Shown: in pieces, positions 55,969 through 64,000 of the stretch
Layout of the letters: each line of letters starts with the position of its first letter
Position numbering within the stretch: the first letter of the stretch is position 1
The notes under the pieces: generated by a model
Told to the model about the DNA's origin: nothing
Seen by the model: the letters and a program-made list of their open reading frames with translations, nothing else
The model's database searches: none
DNA from: Caldicellulosiruptor changbaiensis
Lineage (GTDB): Bacteria > Bacillota > Thermoanaerobacteria > Caldicellulosiruptorales > Caldicellulosiruptoraceae
Assembly: GCF_003999255.1 (NCBI RefSeq)
Contig: NZ_CP034791.1
Coordinates: 307,501-371,500, forward strand
Direction: 5' to 3'
Length of the DNA: 64,000 nucleotides
Program-made: the position numbers and the translations under genes

Positions 55969-56880
55969 ATGAACGAGCCAATTTATAAATATCTTAAGAT
56001 AGGGACAATTCATTTCATGTCTTTCCCAGAGGTTATTGGTGGAGAAGGGCCAATTGAGGAGACTTTAAAAACAGTTCTTGAAGATGATTACTTTAATGCA
56101 GTAGAGATTACATGGATAAAAGATAGTGAAGTAAGAAAAAGAGTAAAGAATATGTTAAAAGATGCACATGTGACAGTTGCGTATGGTGCACAGCCAACAC
56201 TTTTGAGAACAGGGCTCAATCCGAATGACTATGACAGTGAAAAGAGAAAACAGGTTGTTGCCTTCTTAAAAGAGAGAATTGATGAAGCATGCGAACTTGA
56301 AGCAGTTGGTCTTGGGTTTTTATCAAGGCAGTATGATGAAAACCGTAAGGAAGAAGCGTATAAAGCTTTGGTTGAAACAACAAAAGAGCTTTGTGAGTAT
56401 GCAAAGTCAAGAGGTAACTTTATGATAGAGCTTGAAGTGTTTGATTTTGACATTGACAAAAAGAGCTTGATTGGACCTGCTGACCTTGCAGCAAGATTTG
56501 CAGCCGAGATAAGAAAAGAATATGACAATTTTGGATTGATTGTAGATTTGAGCCATCTTCCACTTACAAGAGAAACAGCTGAGCAGGCACTTTTACCAGT
56601 AAAAGACTACCTCACACATGTTCATATAGGCAATGCTGTTGTAAAGGACAAGAACCATCCAGCGTATGGCGACAAGCATCCAATGTTTGGAATAGAGGGC
56701 GGCGAAAACGATGTTGAAGAGGTAATTGAATTTTTGAGGGTATTGAAAGATATAGGTTTTTTAAACCCAGAAAAAAGACCTATCTTGAGCTTTGAAGTAT
56801 CACCTATGCCAGGGCAAGACCCGAAAATTGTGCTTGCAAGCTCAAAGAGGGTTTTGAACGAAGCATGGGCAAGACTATAA
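55969..56880 (+). CDS. TIM-barrel sugar isomerase/epimerase (AP endonuclease 2 family)
   Basis: 303 residues. It shows xylose-isomerase-like barrel features: TWIKDSEVRKRV, FMIELEVFDFDI, LIVDLSHLPLT, LTHVHIGNAVVKDKNHPAYG and PILSFEVSPM, with acidic and histidine metal ligands in them. Members isomerise or epimerise keto-sugars and inosose-like compounds. GGAGGTG precedes the ATG. It probably feeds the kinase or aldolase in this operon; substrate unknown. Confidence 0.8.
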   Translation: MNEPIYKYLKIGTIHFMSFPEVIGGEGPIEETLKTVLEDDYFNAVEITWIKDSEVRKRVKNMLKDAHVTVAYGAQPTLLRTGLNPNDYDSEKRKQVVAFLKERIDEACELEAVGLGFLSRQYDENRKEEAYKALVETTKELCEYAKSRGNFMIELEVFDFDIDKKSLIGPADLAARFAAEIRKEYDNFGLIVDLSHLPLTRETAEQALLPVKDYLTHVHIGNAVVKDKNHPAYGDKHPMFGIEGGENDVEEVIEFLRVLKDIGFLNPEKRPILSFEVSPMPGQDPKIVLASSKRVLNEAWARL

Positions 56881-56940
56881 AAATTTCTGCTTCAATAGAA
56901 AAATAGAAATACTTTTAAAGTTGCGGGAGGGAAAATTTAT

Positions 56941-57912
56941 ATGAAGATACTTGTAACAAGAAGAATAATGGAACCTGCAATTGAGCTTTTGAATAAATAT
57001 GGTGAGGTTGAAGTAAACCCGCACGACAGACCGATGACAAGAGAAGAACTATTGAGAGCAATTGCTGATAAAGACGCAGTTTTGACCCAGCTTGTTGATA
57101 AAGTGGACAGTGAGTTTTTTGACCATGCACCAAATGTCAAGATTGTTGCAAACTATGCGGTAGGTTATGATAACATAGATATTGAAGAGGCAACAAGAAG
57201 AGGTGTTTATGTAACAAACACACCAGACGTTCTGACAAACGCAACAGCTGAGCTTGCGTGGGCGCTGCTCTTTGCTGCGGCAAGAAGAATAGTTGAAGCT
57301 GACAAGTTCATGAGAGGTGGACATTACAAAGGCTGGGGTCCGATGCTCTTTTTAGGCAAAGGCATAACAGGCAAAACACTTGGTGTAATTGGTGCAGGTA
57401 GGATTGGCCAGGCTTTTGCGAGGATGTCAAAAGGTTTTAACATGAAGATTTTGTACTATGATTTTGAGAGAAAAGAAAACTTTGAAAAGGAAATGGGCGC
57501 TCAGTATGTAGCATTAGATGAGCTTTTAAAAGAAGCAGATTTTATATCAATTCACGTGCCTCTCACACCACAAACAAGACATATGATTGGTGAAAGAGAG
57601 CTTTCTCTTATGAAGCCGTCGGCAATATTGATTAACACAGCACGCGGACCAATTGTCGATGAAAAGGCGCTTGTAAAGGCGCTGAAAGAAAAGAAGATTT
57701 ATGCTGCAGGGCTTGACGTGTATGAGAGAGAACCTGAGTTTGAGCCAGAACTGGCTGAACTTGACAATGTTGTAATGCTTCCTCACATTGGTTCTGCAAC
57801 AGAAGAGTCAAGGCTTGACATGGCAATGCTTGCGGCAAACAATATAGTAGATTTCATTGAGGGAAGAGTTCCAAGAACACTTGTCAATAAAGAGGTTTTG
57901 AACAAAAAGTAA
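56941..57912 (+). CDS. D-2-hydroxyacid dehydrogenase (glyoxylate/hydroxypyruvate reductase-like)
   Basis: 323 residues. NAD-binding GVIGAGRIGQAFA, followed by NTARGPIVDEKALV (catalytic Arg), the catalytic Glu in VYEREPEFEPEL and His in LPHIGSATEES. Pattern best matches glycerate dehydrogenase/glyoxylate reductases. GGGAGG lies about 11 bases before the ATG. It would reduce or oxidise a 2-keto or 2-hydroxy acid made by the operon. A GC-rich hairpin without a T run (57943-57971) follows. Confidence 0.9.
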   Translation: MKILVTRRIMEPAIELLNKYGEVEVNPHDRPMTREELLRAIADKDAVLTQLVDKVDSEFFDHAPNVKIVANYAVGYDNIDIEEATRRGVYVTNTPDVLTNATAELAWALLFAAARRIVEADKFMRGGHYKGWGPMLFLGKGITGKTLGVIGAGRIGQAFARMSKGFNMKILYYDFERKENFEKEMGAQYVALDELLKEADFISIHVPLTPQTRHMIGERELSLMKPSAILINTARGPIVDEKALVKALKEKKIYAAGLDVYEREPEFEPELAELDNVVMLPHIGSATEESRLDMAMLAANNIVDFIEGRVPRTLVNKEVLNKK

Positions 57913-57942
57913 TAAAGAGTATCTCGGCTTAGAAATATGTTT

Positions 57943-57971
57943 CCCTGCGGGAAGAGACTTGTCCCGCAGGG
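57943..57971 (+). terminator. GC-rich hairpin between the DeoR-led and IclR-led operons
   Basis: CCCTGCGGGA (57943-57952) and TCCCGCAGGG (57962-57971) pair perfectly. No T run follows, so its terminator role is uncertain. Confidence 0.55.
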
Positions 57972-58000
57972 AGCATATGAGAGTTGTCAAAATTGTTTAT

Positions 58001-58072
58001 TTTAAAAATCATAAAATAATGCTATAATGTTTTTGTGAACAATACGAAACAGCATTTCACAATACGAAACAG
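58001..58072 (+). promoter_or_regulatory. extended -10 promoter and paired direct repeats of the IclR-led operon
   Basis: TGCTATAAT (58020-58028) is an extended -10 with only a weak -35 (TTTAAA, 58001-58006). Downstream, the 14-base word ACAATACGAAACAG occurs twice (58039-58052 and 58059-58072), exactly 20 bases apart, so both copies face the same side of the helix. They end 12 bases before the IclR-family start and are strong candidates for its binding sites. Confidence 0.7.
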
Positions 58073-58083
58073 GGGAGACTGAT

Positions 58084-58860
58084 ATGTCACAAAATTCTGT
58101 TCAGTCAATTGAAAGGGCGTTTGAAATAATCGAGGCTTTGGCTGTTGAGCCAAAAGGGCTTTCAATTACTCAGCTTTCTCAAAAACTTTCACTTCACAAG
58201 ACTACCGTCCACAGGATTTTGCAGACAATACTTAACAGAGGGTATGTTCAAAAAGACCCACAGACCTTGCGCTACAAGCTTGGTGTAAAGTTTGTTGAGA
58301 TTTCAAGTCTTTATCTTAACAACATTGAGCTCAGAACCGAAGCACATCCGTTTTTGCGTGAGCTTGTGGCTATGCTAAATGTCACTGTACACTTGGCAAT
58401 TCTTGACGGTAGTGATGTTGTCTACATTGACAAGATTGAACAGGTAAACTCAATAAGGCTTTACTCCTCAATTGGCAAAAGAGTTCCAGCATACTGTACA
58501 GCACTGGGGAAAGTGATGCTCAGCAAATTTTCAGACCAAGAAGTTGAAAAGATACTATCTACAATTTCTCTTCAATCATATACACAAAACACTATTACAA
58601 ATATAGAAAAGCTTCTTGATGAGATAAGAAGTGTTCGAGAGAGAGGCTTTGCAGTTGACAATGAAGAGTTGCAAGAAGGTGTAAGGTGTATTGCAGCACC
58701 CATATATGACTACAGAGGCGAGATGATTGCTGCTATTAGCATTTCAGCACCTGTGAGCGTCCTACCACCTCACAAGGATGAAGAGAATGCGCAAAAGGTT
58801 GCGGAGACTGCAAAGAAGATTTCTCACAGGCTTGGGCATGTGGAGGAGAAAAAAACATAG
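58084..58860 (+). CDS. IclR-family transcriptional regulator (KdgR-like)
   Basis: 258 residues. N-terminal winged helix (AFEIIEALAVEPKGLSITQL, KTTVHRILQTILNRGYVQKD) and C-terminal effector domain with LYSSIGKRVPAYCTALGKVML, ERGFAVDNEELQEGVRCIAAPI. The opening of a KDG pathway operon makes KdgR-type control by 2-keto-3-deoxygluconate likely. GGGGAG is 8 bases before the ATG. Confidence 0.92.
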   Translation: MSQNSVQSIERAFEIIEALAVEPKGLSITQLSQKLSLHKTTVHRILQTILNRGYVQKDPQTLRYKLGVKFVEISSLYLNNIELRTEAHPFLRELVAMLNVTVHLAILDGSDVVYIDKIEQVNSIRLYSSIGKRVPAYCTALGKVMLSKFSDQEVEKILSTISLQSYTQNTITNIEKLLDEIRSVRERGFAVDNEELQEGVRCIAAPIYDYRGEMIAAISISAPVSVLPPHKDEENAQKVAETAKKISHRLGHVEEKKT

Positions 58861-58880
58861 GGGAAAGGAGATGTAACAGG

Positions 58881-59528
58881 ATGGAAAAGGAACAGGTTCT
58901 GCAAAGGATAAACGAAAATGGGCTTGTTGTTGTTGTTCGTGCAGAGTCGAAAGAGAAGGCTCTTAAGATTACAGAGGCATGTATAAAAGGTGGTGCCAGC
59001 GCAATTGAGATAACATTTACTGTACCTGGCGCTGACGAGATAATAAAGTATCTTACAAGCACATACAAAGAGGATGAAATTATAATAGGTGCAGGCACAG
59101 TTTTGGATAGCGAAACAGCGCGAATTGCAATTTTAGCCGGTGCAAAGTTTGTTGTAAGTCCATATCTCAATCCTGAAATGGTAAAACTTTGTAACAGGTA
59201 CAGGATAGCTTCTATGCCCGGCGCTATGACAATAAAAGAGGTTGTAGAGGCGCTTGAGTGTGGTGCAGATGTTATAAAGATTTTCCCTGGCGAGCTTTTC
59301 GGGCCAAAGATTATAAAAGCATACAAAGGACCAATCCCACAGGCAAGACTTATGCCAACTGGTGGTGTTGACCTTGACAATGTTGAAGAGTGGATTAAAG
59401 CAGGGGCATATGCGGTTGGTGTTGGCGGCAACATAACAAAATATGCAAAGGATGAGGATTATAGTAAGGTAGAAGATATTTGCAGACAGTTTCTCCAGAA
59501 AATAAAGATGGCAAAGGGGAAGGTATAG
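58881..59528 (+). CDS. eda: 2-keto-3-deoxy-6-phosphogluconate aldolase
   Basis: 215 residues. Class I aldolase: GASAIEITFTVPGADEI with the catalytic glutamate, GAGTVLDSETA, FVVSPYLNPE, and the Schiff-base lysine in VIKIFPGELFGP. It splits KDPG to pyruvate and glyceraldehyde 3-phosphate. The ATG follows GGAGATG after about 11 bases. Close to the IclR gene and just before the kinase that makes its substrate. Confidence 0.93.
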   Translation: MEKEQVLQRINENGLVVVVRAESKEKALKITEACIKGGASAIEITFTVPGADEIIKYLTSTYKEDEIIIGAGTVLDSETARIAILAGAKFVVSPYLNPEMVKLCNRYRIASMPGAMTIKEVVEALECGADVIKIFPGELFGPKIIKAYKGPIPQARLMPTGGVDLDNVEEWIKAGAYAVGVGGNITKYAKDEDYSKVEDICRQFLQKIKMAKGKV

Positions 59529-59533
59529 GAAAG

Positions 59534-60562
59534 ATGTTTGAGGTGACAAGCTTTGGCGAGATAATGTTAAGACTCTCACCACCAGGATATCAAAGGATTT
59601 TACAGGCAACAAGTTTTGACATCAACTTTGGCGGTGCTGAGGCAAACGTTGTTGTTGCACTGTCAAACATTGGTGTAAAGACAAGCTATGTTACCCTTCT
59701 TCCTCCGAATCCTCTTGGTGATGCTACGGTAAACTTTCTGAGAAGATATGGAGTTGACACAAGCTATATTAAAAGAAAAGGTAAAAGGCTTGGAATTTAC
59801 TTTCTTGAAAAAGGCGTGGGACAAAGGCCATCTACTGTTGTGTACGACAGAGCAGACTCTGCCATAAATGAGATACAGCCTGGCGATATTGACTGGGAAG
59901 ACATTTTGAAAAAGACCAAGATATTTTTCTCAACAGGAATCACCGCTGCTTTATCACAAAATGTGCTGGACGAGCTAAAAGTGGCTTTCAAGACAGCAAA
60001 AAATGCAGGTGCAAAGGTGGCGTTTGACATCAATTATAGGTCAAAACTGTGGAGCTATGAAAGAGCAAATGAAGTGATTTCAGGTCTTATGCCGTATGTG
60101 GACATTTTAATTACAAACGAGGAGCATGTGAGAAGAGTCTTAAAGATTGATATGGAAGAAAAATATTTTGAAGGTATTGACCTTACTCTAGATGGCCAAA
60201 AGGTTTTGTTTGAAAGGCTGCAAACAAAGTACCAAAACTTAAGTAAAGTAATTCTTGCTGCAAGAAGAAGCCTCTCTGCTTCTAAAAACATCTTTTTTGC
60301 CTATACAAGTGACGAGAATGGCAACATTGTATTTTCAAAAAAGCGAGAGATAGAAGTTATCGACAGGGTTGGGGCAGGCGATGCTTTTACTGCAGGGGTA
60401 CTATATGGCGTTTTAAGAGGGCTTGAAAGTGATCAGATGCTTGAAGTTGCAACATACATGTGTGCACTAAAACATACAGTTGAAGGCGACAGTTTGATTG
60501 TGACTGAGGATGAAATAAAACAGGCACTTTTACAAGATGGCTCTGGTATGATGAAAAGATAA
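59534..60562 (+). CDS. kdgK: 2-keto-3-deoxygluconate kinase (PfkB family)
   Basis: 342 residues. Substrate end INFGGAEANVVVALSNIG and the PfkB catalytic motif DRVGAGDAFTAGVLYG (Asp base) near the C-terminus. Phosphorylates KDG to KDPG for the preceding aldolase. The ATG at 59534 lies 5 bases after the eda stop. Confidence 0.9.
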   Translation: MFEVTSFGEIMLRLSPPGYQRILQATSFDINFGGAEANVVVALSNIGVKTSYVTLLPPNPLGDATVNFLRRYGVDTSYIKRKGKRLGIYFLEKGVGQRPSTVVYDRADSAINEIQPGDIDWEDILKKTKIFFSTGITAALSQNVLDELKVAFKTAKNAGAKVAFDINYRSKLWSYERANEVISGLMPYVDILITNEEHVRRVLKIDMEEKYFEGIDLTLDGQKVLFERLQTKYQNLSKVILAARRSLSASKNIFFAYTSDENGNIVFSKKREIEVIDRVGAGDAFTAGVLYGVLRGLESDQMLEVATYMCALKHTVEGDSLIVTEDEIKQALLQDGSGMMKR

Positions 60563-60582
60563 AAAGGGGAGGGTATCAAAAA

Positions 60583-61413
60583 ATGGAAGTTCGATTTGCG
60601 ATGCATCCAAGTCAGTTCAAAACTCTTACAACAGAACAGATAAGGAAAGAGTTTTTGATTGAAAACCTCTTTGAATATGGCAAGATAAACATGGTCTACA
60701 CTCATGTTGATAGGGTGATTGTTGGTGGTGCTGTGCCAACAGTGGAAGTTTTGGTCTTGGAAGATGGAAAAGAGATTGGTGCTCAGTATTTTCTTGAAAG
60801 AAGAGAGATTGGGATAATCAATATAGGCAGCAAAGGGTATGTTGTTGCAGATGGACAAAAGTTCGAACTTGACAAGAAAGATGGTCTTTATGTTGGAATG
60901 TCCACCAAAAAGCTTGAATTTGGAAGCGATGACCCTTCAAATCCGGCAAAGTTCTACTTTGTTTCAACACCTGCCCACAAGCAGTATCCAACAGAGAAGA
61001 TTGATATAAAGAATACTGAAGCTCTTCATCTTGGTTCACTTTCTGAGTCAAATGAAAGGACAATCTACAAATACATCCATCCAGACGGGGTAAAAAGTTG
61101 TCAGCTTGTAATGGGAATGACCATTTTAGAGCCAAACAATGTATGGAACACCATGCCCTGCCATCTGCATGACAGGAGAATGGAAGTTTACTTCTACTTT
61201 GATATGCCAGAAGATGCGTTTGTTTTGCACCTGATGGGAGAGCCGCAGGAGACGAGACATATTATTGTGAGAAATGAACAGGCGGTAATCAGCCCGAGCT
61301 GGTCGATACACTCAGGTGTTGGTACAAAGAGCTATACATTCATCTGGGCAATGGCTGGTGAGAATCAATCATATTCTGATGTTAATCCTGTGCCTATGAA
61401 AGATTTAAAATAA
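60583..61413 (+). CDS. kduI: 5-keto-4-deoxyuronate isomerase
   Basis: 276 residues, the normal KduI length. The cupin zinc site is visible: CHLHDRRMEVYFYFD (His, His, Glu) and the later His in SWSIHSGVGTKSY. It converts the product of unsaturated galacturonate breakdown to 2,5-diketo-3-deoxygluconate, the first shared step after pectin lyase products. GGGGAGGG precedes the ATG. Confidence 0.95.
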   Translation: MEVRFAMHPSQFKTLTTEQIRKEFLIENLFEYGKINMVYTHVDRVIVGGAVPTVEVLVLEDGKEIGAQYFLERREIGIINIGSKGYVVADGQKFELDKKDGLYVGMSTKKLEFGSDDPSNPAKFYFVSTPAHKQYPTEKIDIKNTEALHLGSLSESNERTIYKYIHPDGVKSCQLVMGMTILEPNNVWNTMPCHLHDRRMEVYFYFDMPEDAFVLHLMGEPQETRHIIVRNEQAVISPSWSIHSGVGTKSYTFIWAMAGENQSYSDVNPVPMKDLK

Positions 61414-61439
61414 GGGGCGATTTTGGAGGTGACATTGAA

Positions 61440-62201
61440 ATGATATTGGATAAATTCAAACTGGATGGTAAGGTTGCAATTGTGACAGGAGCATCAAAAG
61501 GTCTTGGGCAGGGTATGGCAATTGCTTTGGCTGAAGCTGGTGCAGACATAGTTGGGGTAGCATCTGGGCCTTGTACAGAAACAAAACAGAAGATAGAAGC
61601 TTTTGGCAGAAGATTTTTAGAAATCCAAGCAGACTTGAGGACCATTGAGCCCATAAACTCTATCATTGAAAAGACTGTCCAAGAGTTTGGAAAACTTGAT
61701 ATTCTTGTAAATAATGCAGGAATTATAAGGAGATGTGATGCGATAGATTTTACAGAAAAGGACTGGGATGATGTCTTGAATCTCAATTTAAAGACAGTAT
61801 TTTTCTTCTGCCAGGCAGCAGCAAGACAGTTCATAAAACAAGGAACAGGCGGCAAAATAATAAACATCGCATCCATGCTTTCTTTCCAGGGCGGAATAAG
61901 AGTTCCATCATACACGGCAAGCAAGAGTGGAGTTGCAGGAATTACAAAAGCACTTGCAAATGAGTGGGCAAAGTACAATATCAATGTCAATGCAATAGCG
62001 CCAGGTTATATGGCAACAGATAATACAAAGCCACTTCGCGAAGACCCTGTCAGAAGTGCGGAGATTCTTTCCAGAATTCCAGCAGGCAGATGGGGTACCC
62101 CAGAAGATTTGCAAGGTGCTGTTGTGTTCTTGGCATCATCAGCTTCTGACTATGTAAATGGCTGTATCTTGAACGTTGATGGTGGCTGGCTTGCAAGGTA
62201 A
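61440..62201 (+). CDS. kduD: 2-deoxy-D-gluconate 3-dehydrogenase / 2,5-diketo-3-deoxygluconate reductase
   Basis: 253 residues, short-chain dehydrogenase. Cofactor motif TGASKGLGQGMAIALA, NNAG at LVNNAGIIRR, catalytic Ser-Tyr-Lys in SMLSFQGGIR and YTASKSGVAG, and the closing YVNGCILNVDGGW. With KduI upstream it makes 2-keto-3-deoxygluconate. GGAGGTG precedes the ATG. Last gene of the operon, followed by a terminator. Confidence 0.94.
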   Translation: MILDKFKLDGKVAIVTGASKGLGQGMAIALAEAGADIVGVASGPCTETKQKIEAFGRRFLEIQADLRTIEPINSIIEKTVQEFGKLDILVNNAGIIRRCDAIDFTEKDWDDVLNLNLKTVFFFCQAAARQFIKQGTGGKIINIASMLSFQGGIRVPSYTASKSGVAGITKALANEWAKYNINVNAIAPGYMATDNTKPLREDPVRSAEILSRIPAGRWGTPEDLQGAVVFLASSASDYVNGCILNVDGGWLAR

Positions 62202-62216
62202 CCTTTCAATACTTAT

Positions 62217-62251
62217 CCCCGAGGGCTTAAGTATTGCCCTTTGGGGGTTTT
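62217..62251 (+). terminator. terminator after kduD
   Basis: CCCCGAGGGC (62217-62226) pairs with GCCCTTTGGGG (62236-62246) around a 9-base loop, with a T-rich tail. Confidence 0.8.
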
Positions 62252-62597
62252 ACTATCTTGTGCGAAAATCTCTTTTGGCAGATGTTCTTATGAGCAGCGC
62301 AAATGCTTTAAAAGAATGAATCCTATCAATGTTAGCTGTTCAGACAATAGAATTTGGAAGAATTTTTGGTACAAAAAATAAAAATTATAAAACACATACA
62401 TTATAAACCTTAGCAAAATACTAAGGTTTGTGTACATTTTTAATATGATGAAATTTAAAATTAGGACTTTAAAATAGTCTGTGTTAGATTAAAAAAATCC
62501 ACCCAAATAATTAGCATTTATTGAATTATATGTTGGTAAAATATTAATTTAGTCCTTTGAAGTTTAAATTCTTCTTGAAAGCATTTTTGATTTAACG
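62252..62597. other. intergenic region upstream of the last gene
   Basis: About 350 bases, AT-rich. It contains a perfect 9-base inverted repeat, AAACCTTAG (62405-62413) and CTAAGGTTT (62421-62429), with T-rich sequence after it, possibly a weak terminator or regulator site. I see no gene. Confidence 0.5.
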
Positions 62598-62606
62598 TGC
62601 TATAAT
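62598..62606 (+). promoter_or_regulatory. extended -10 promoter of the last binding-protein gene
   Basis: TGCTATAAT (62598-62606), same extended -10 word as before the IclR gene. No clear -35. It lies about 45 bases before the ATG. Confidence 0.5.
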
Positions 62607-62650
62607 AGGCTCAAACCCAAAAGAGAAATAAGCCTATAAGGAGGGAAACT

Positions 62651-64000
62651 ATGTTAAGAAAAGGATTTTTGAAGGTTACAGTAATTTATTTGCTTTTTAG
62701 CTTTTTCTGTTTAACAATTTTTAACTCTGCTTTTTTAACACCAAAGGCTGAGGCAGCCACAAAAGTTACATTGACTTATTGGGTACCTATGGGTGCAGAA
62801 CAGGCCCTGCATTACAAAAGCTATAACGAACTTCCCTGCTACCAAATATTACAAAAGAAAACAGGTATAAAGATTGTTTTTAAACACCCACCACTCAGCA
62901 GTTCTGCAGCAAATGACCAGTTCAATTTAATGATTGCTTCACGCCAGATGACAGATATAATAGAATGGGGTTGGAATGGTTATCCGGGTGGTCCACAAAA
63001 GGCATTACTTGATAAAGTTATTATTCCATTAAATAACTACATTCCAAAGTATGCTCCTAATTTGAATAATTATCTAAAAAAGAACCCTGATATAAAGAAA
63101 ATGGTATCAACAGTGGATGGTGATTTGTACTGTTTCCCTTCACTAAAGGAACTTCCAATTGATGCTTATTATGGTCCTCAAGTAAGGAAAGATTGGTTAA
63201 AGAAACTCAACATTGACCCGCCTGAGACAGTTGATGAATGGTACAAAATGTTAAAAGCTTTTAAATTGAATGACCCAAATGGAAACGGTCAGCGCGATGA
63301 GAGGCCATTTTCGATTTTAAGAGGAGCTTCAAATCCACGTGCTGCCTTTGATTATAGTAGTTTTTTAGTTGGCGCATGGGGAATAAAAACAGATTTCTTC
63401 CAGATAAATGGCAAGGTTAAGTATGGCCCATTAGAACCTCAATTTAAATCTTTTATGAGCACGCTGGCAAAATGGTGGAAAGAAGGTTTAATCGACCCTG
63501 ATGTACTGACAATGGATAGAAAAGTAATAGAAGCAAATGTGCTTTCTGACAAGATAGGTTCATGGCTTGGTCTTATAGGTGGACAAATGGGAACATATCT
63601 GACAGTAAAAAAAGGTACATCGTTTGATCTTATAGGAGTACCATATCCTTCTCTGAAAAAAGGTGAAAAAGTAAAAATCGGGCAAAACGAGTATCCGTTT
63701 ACTGGTAGAGGTGCAGCAATTTCTACAAATTGTAAGAATATCGAAGCTGCATGTAAGGTTTTAGATTGGGCTTATAGTAAAGAAGGATATTTAGTAATGA
63801 ATTTTGGAGTCCAGGGAAAATCATATGTAATTAAAAATGGACGTCCACTTTATACTGACGAGATTATGAATAATCCAAAACTTGGACCTAAAGAAGCGCT
63901 TGGTAAATATGTTCCTATATTAGGTGCTTTTGTTCAGTCAAGGGAATACAGTCTGCAGATATCCTTTTTACTTCCTCAACAAAAGGAAGCATCTAAGAAC
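62651..64000 (+). CDS. extracellular sugar-binding protein, partial (runs off window)
   Basis: At least 450 codons, open to the window end. The signal peptide (FLKVTVIYLLFSFFCLTIF) is followed by AEAATKVTLTYWVPM, the start of a mature large family 1 solute-binding protein. Further family stretches are TDIIEWGWNG, IPLNNYIPKYAPNLNNYLKK, and DPNGNGQRDERPFS. AAGGAGGG lies 6 bases before the ATG. The position after the pectin-derived uronate operon suggests uptake of oligogalacturonides or related sugars, by context only. Related to the 26540 protein but not a copy of it. Confidence 0.9.
   Translation, partial: MLRKGFLKVTVIYLLFSFFCLTIFNSAFLTPKAEAATKVTLTYWVPMGAEQALHYKSYNELPCYQILQKKTGIKIVFKHPPLSSSAANDQFNLMIASRQMTDIIEWGWNGYPGGPQKALLDKVIIPLNNYIPKYAPNLNNYLKKNPDIKKMVSTVDGDLYCFPSLKELPIDAYYGPQVRKDWLKKLNIDPPETVDEWYKMLKAFKLNDPNGNGQRDERPFSILRGASNPRAAFDYSSFLVGAWGIKTDFFQINGKVKYGPLEPQFKSFMSTLAKWWKEGLIDPDVLTMDRKVIEANVLSDKIGSWLGLIGGQMGTYLTVKKGTSFDLIGVPYPSLKKGEKVKIGQNEYPFTGRGAAISTNCKNIEAACKVLDWAYSKEGYLVMNFGVQGKSYVIKNGRPLYTDEIMNNPKLGPKEALGKYVPILGAFVQSREYSLQISFLLPQQKEASKN

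Overview
The window looks like a chromosomal segment of a low-GC, thermophilic, saccharolytic Firmicute, most likely Caldicellulosiruptor. The reasons are the AT-rich base composition, Gram-positive style ribosome binding sites and promoters, many GTG/TTG starts, several plant-polysaccharide catabolic loci, and a 390-residue cellobiose 2-epimerase that I recognise from memory as very close to the Caldicellulosiruptor saccharolyticus enzyme. No database search was run.

Layout. 1-1842 is the 3' end of an rRNA operon (partial 23S, then 5S). 2401-20309 is an accessory region. It holds two giant secreted proteins: a toroid/propeller/PKD protein, then a transglutaminase-like/Hint polymorphic toxin. 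These are followed by a YwqK-type repeat protein and an RCC1-type propeller. The toxin C-terminal half and both follower genes occur twice as a nearly identical 4.96-kb direct repeat (9623-14583 and 15349-20309), separated by a degenerate hemerythrin gene. The second toxin copy has no N-terminus and no start signal.

20434-33485 is a sugar-use region: an orphan MoxR ATPase, VOC and ThuA-like proteins, then cellobiose 2-epimerase, a LacI regulator, a GH130 phosphorylase, an ABC importer (binding protein and two permeases, no ATPase) and a YesM/YesN two-component pair. The combination suggests uptake and phosphorolysis of beta-mannooligosaccharides. 33558-36424 is metE on the minus strand behind a cobalamin riboswitch with a terminator. 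36530-37138 is a RelE/AbrB-type toxin-antitoxin operon with a palindromic leader. 37495-41463 is a biotin regulon (bioY-bioD-bioA convergent with bioB), each side carrying a BirA-type operator. It is followed by tRNA-Ser(GGA).

41756-52562 is mostly core genes: veg, a SPOCS/LysM protein, murC, purR, spoVG, two secreted or membrane-anchored proteins with deacetylase features, a DUF4129 membrane protein, a TadA-like deaminase and an RsbW-like kinase. 52690-57912 is a DeoR-led carbohydrate operon of unknown substrate (FGGY kinase, class II aldolase, TIM-barrel isomerase, 2-hydroxyacid dehydrogenase). 58001-62251 is an IclR-led operon encoding the complete route from 5-keto-4-deoxyuronate to pyruvate and glyceraldehyde 3-phosphate (KduI, KduD, KdgK, Eda). 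The window ends inside the gene of another sugar-binding lipoprotein-like or secreted protein (62651 onward).

The best candidate for something not previously described is the duplicated Hint-toxin locus, with its unassigned toxin domain, its two repeat-protein followers and the start-less second cassette.
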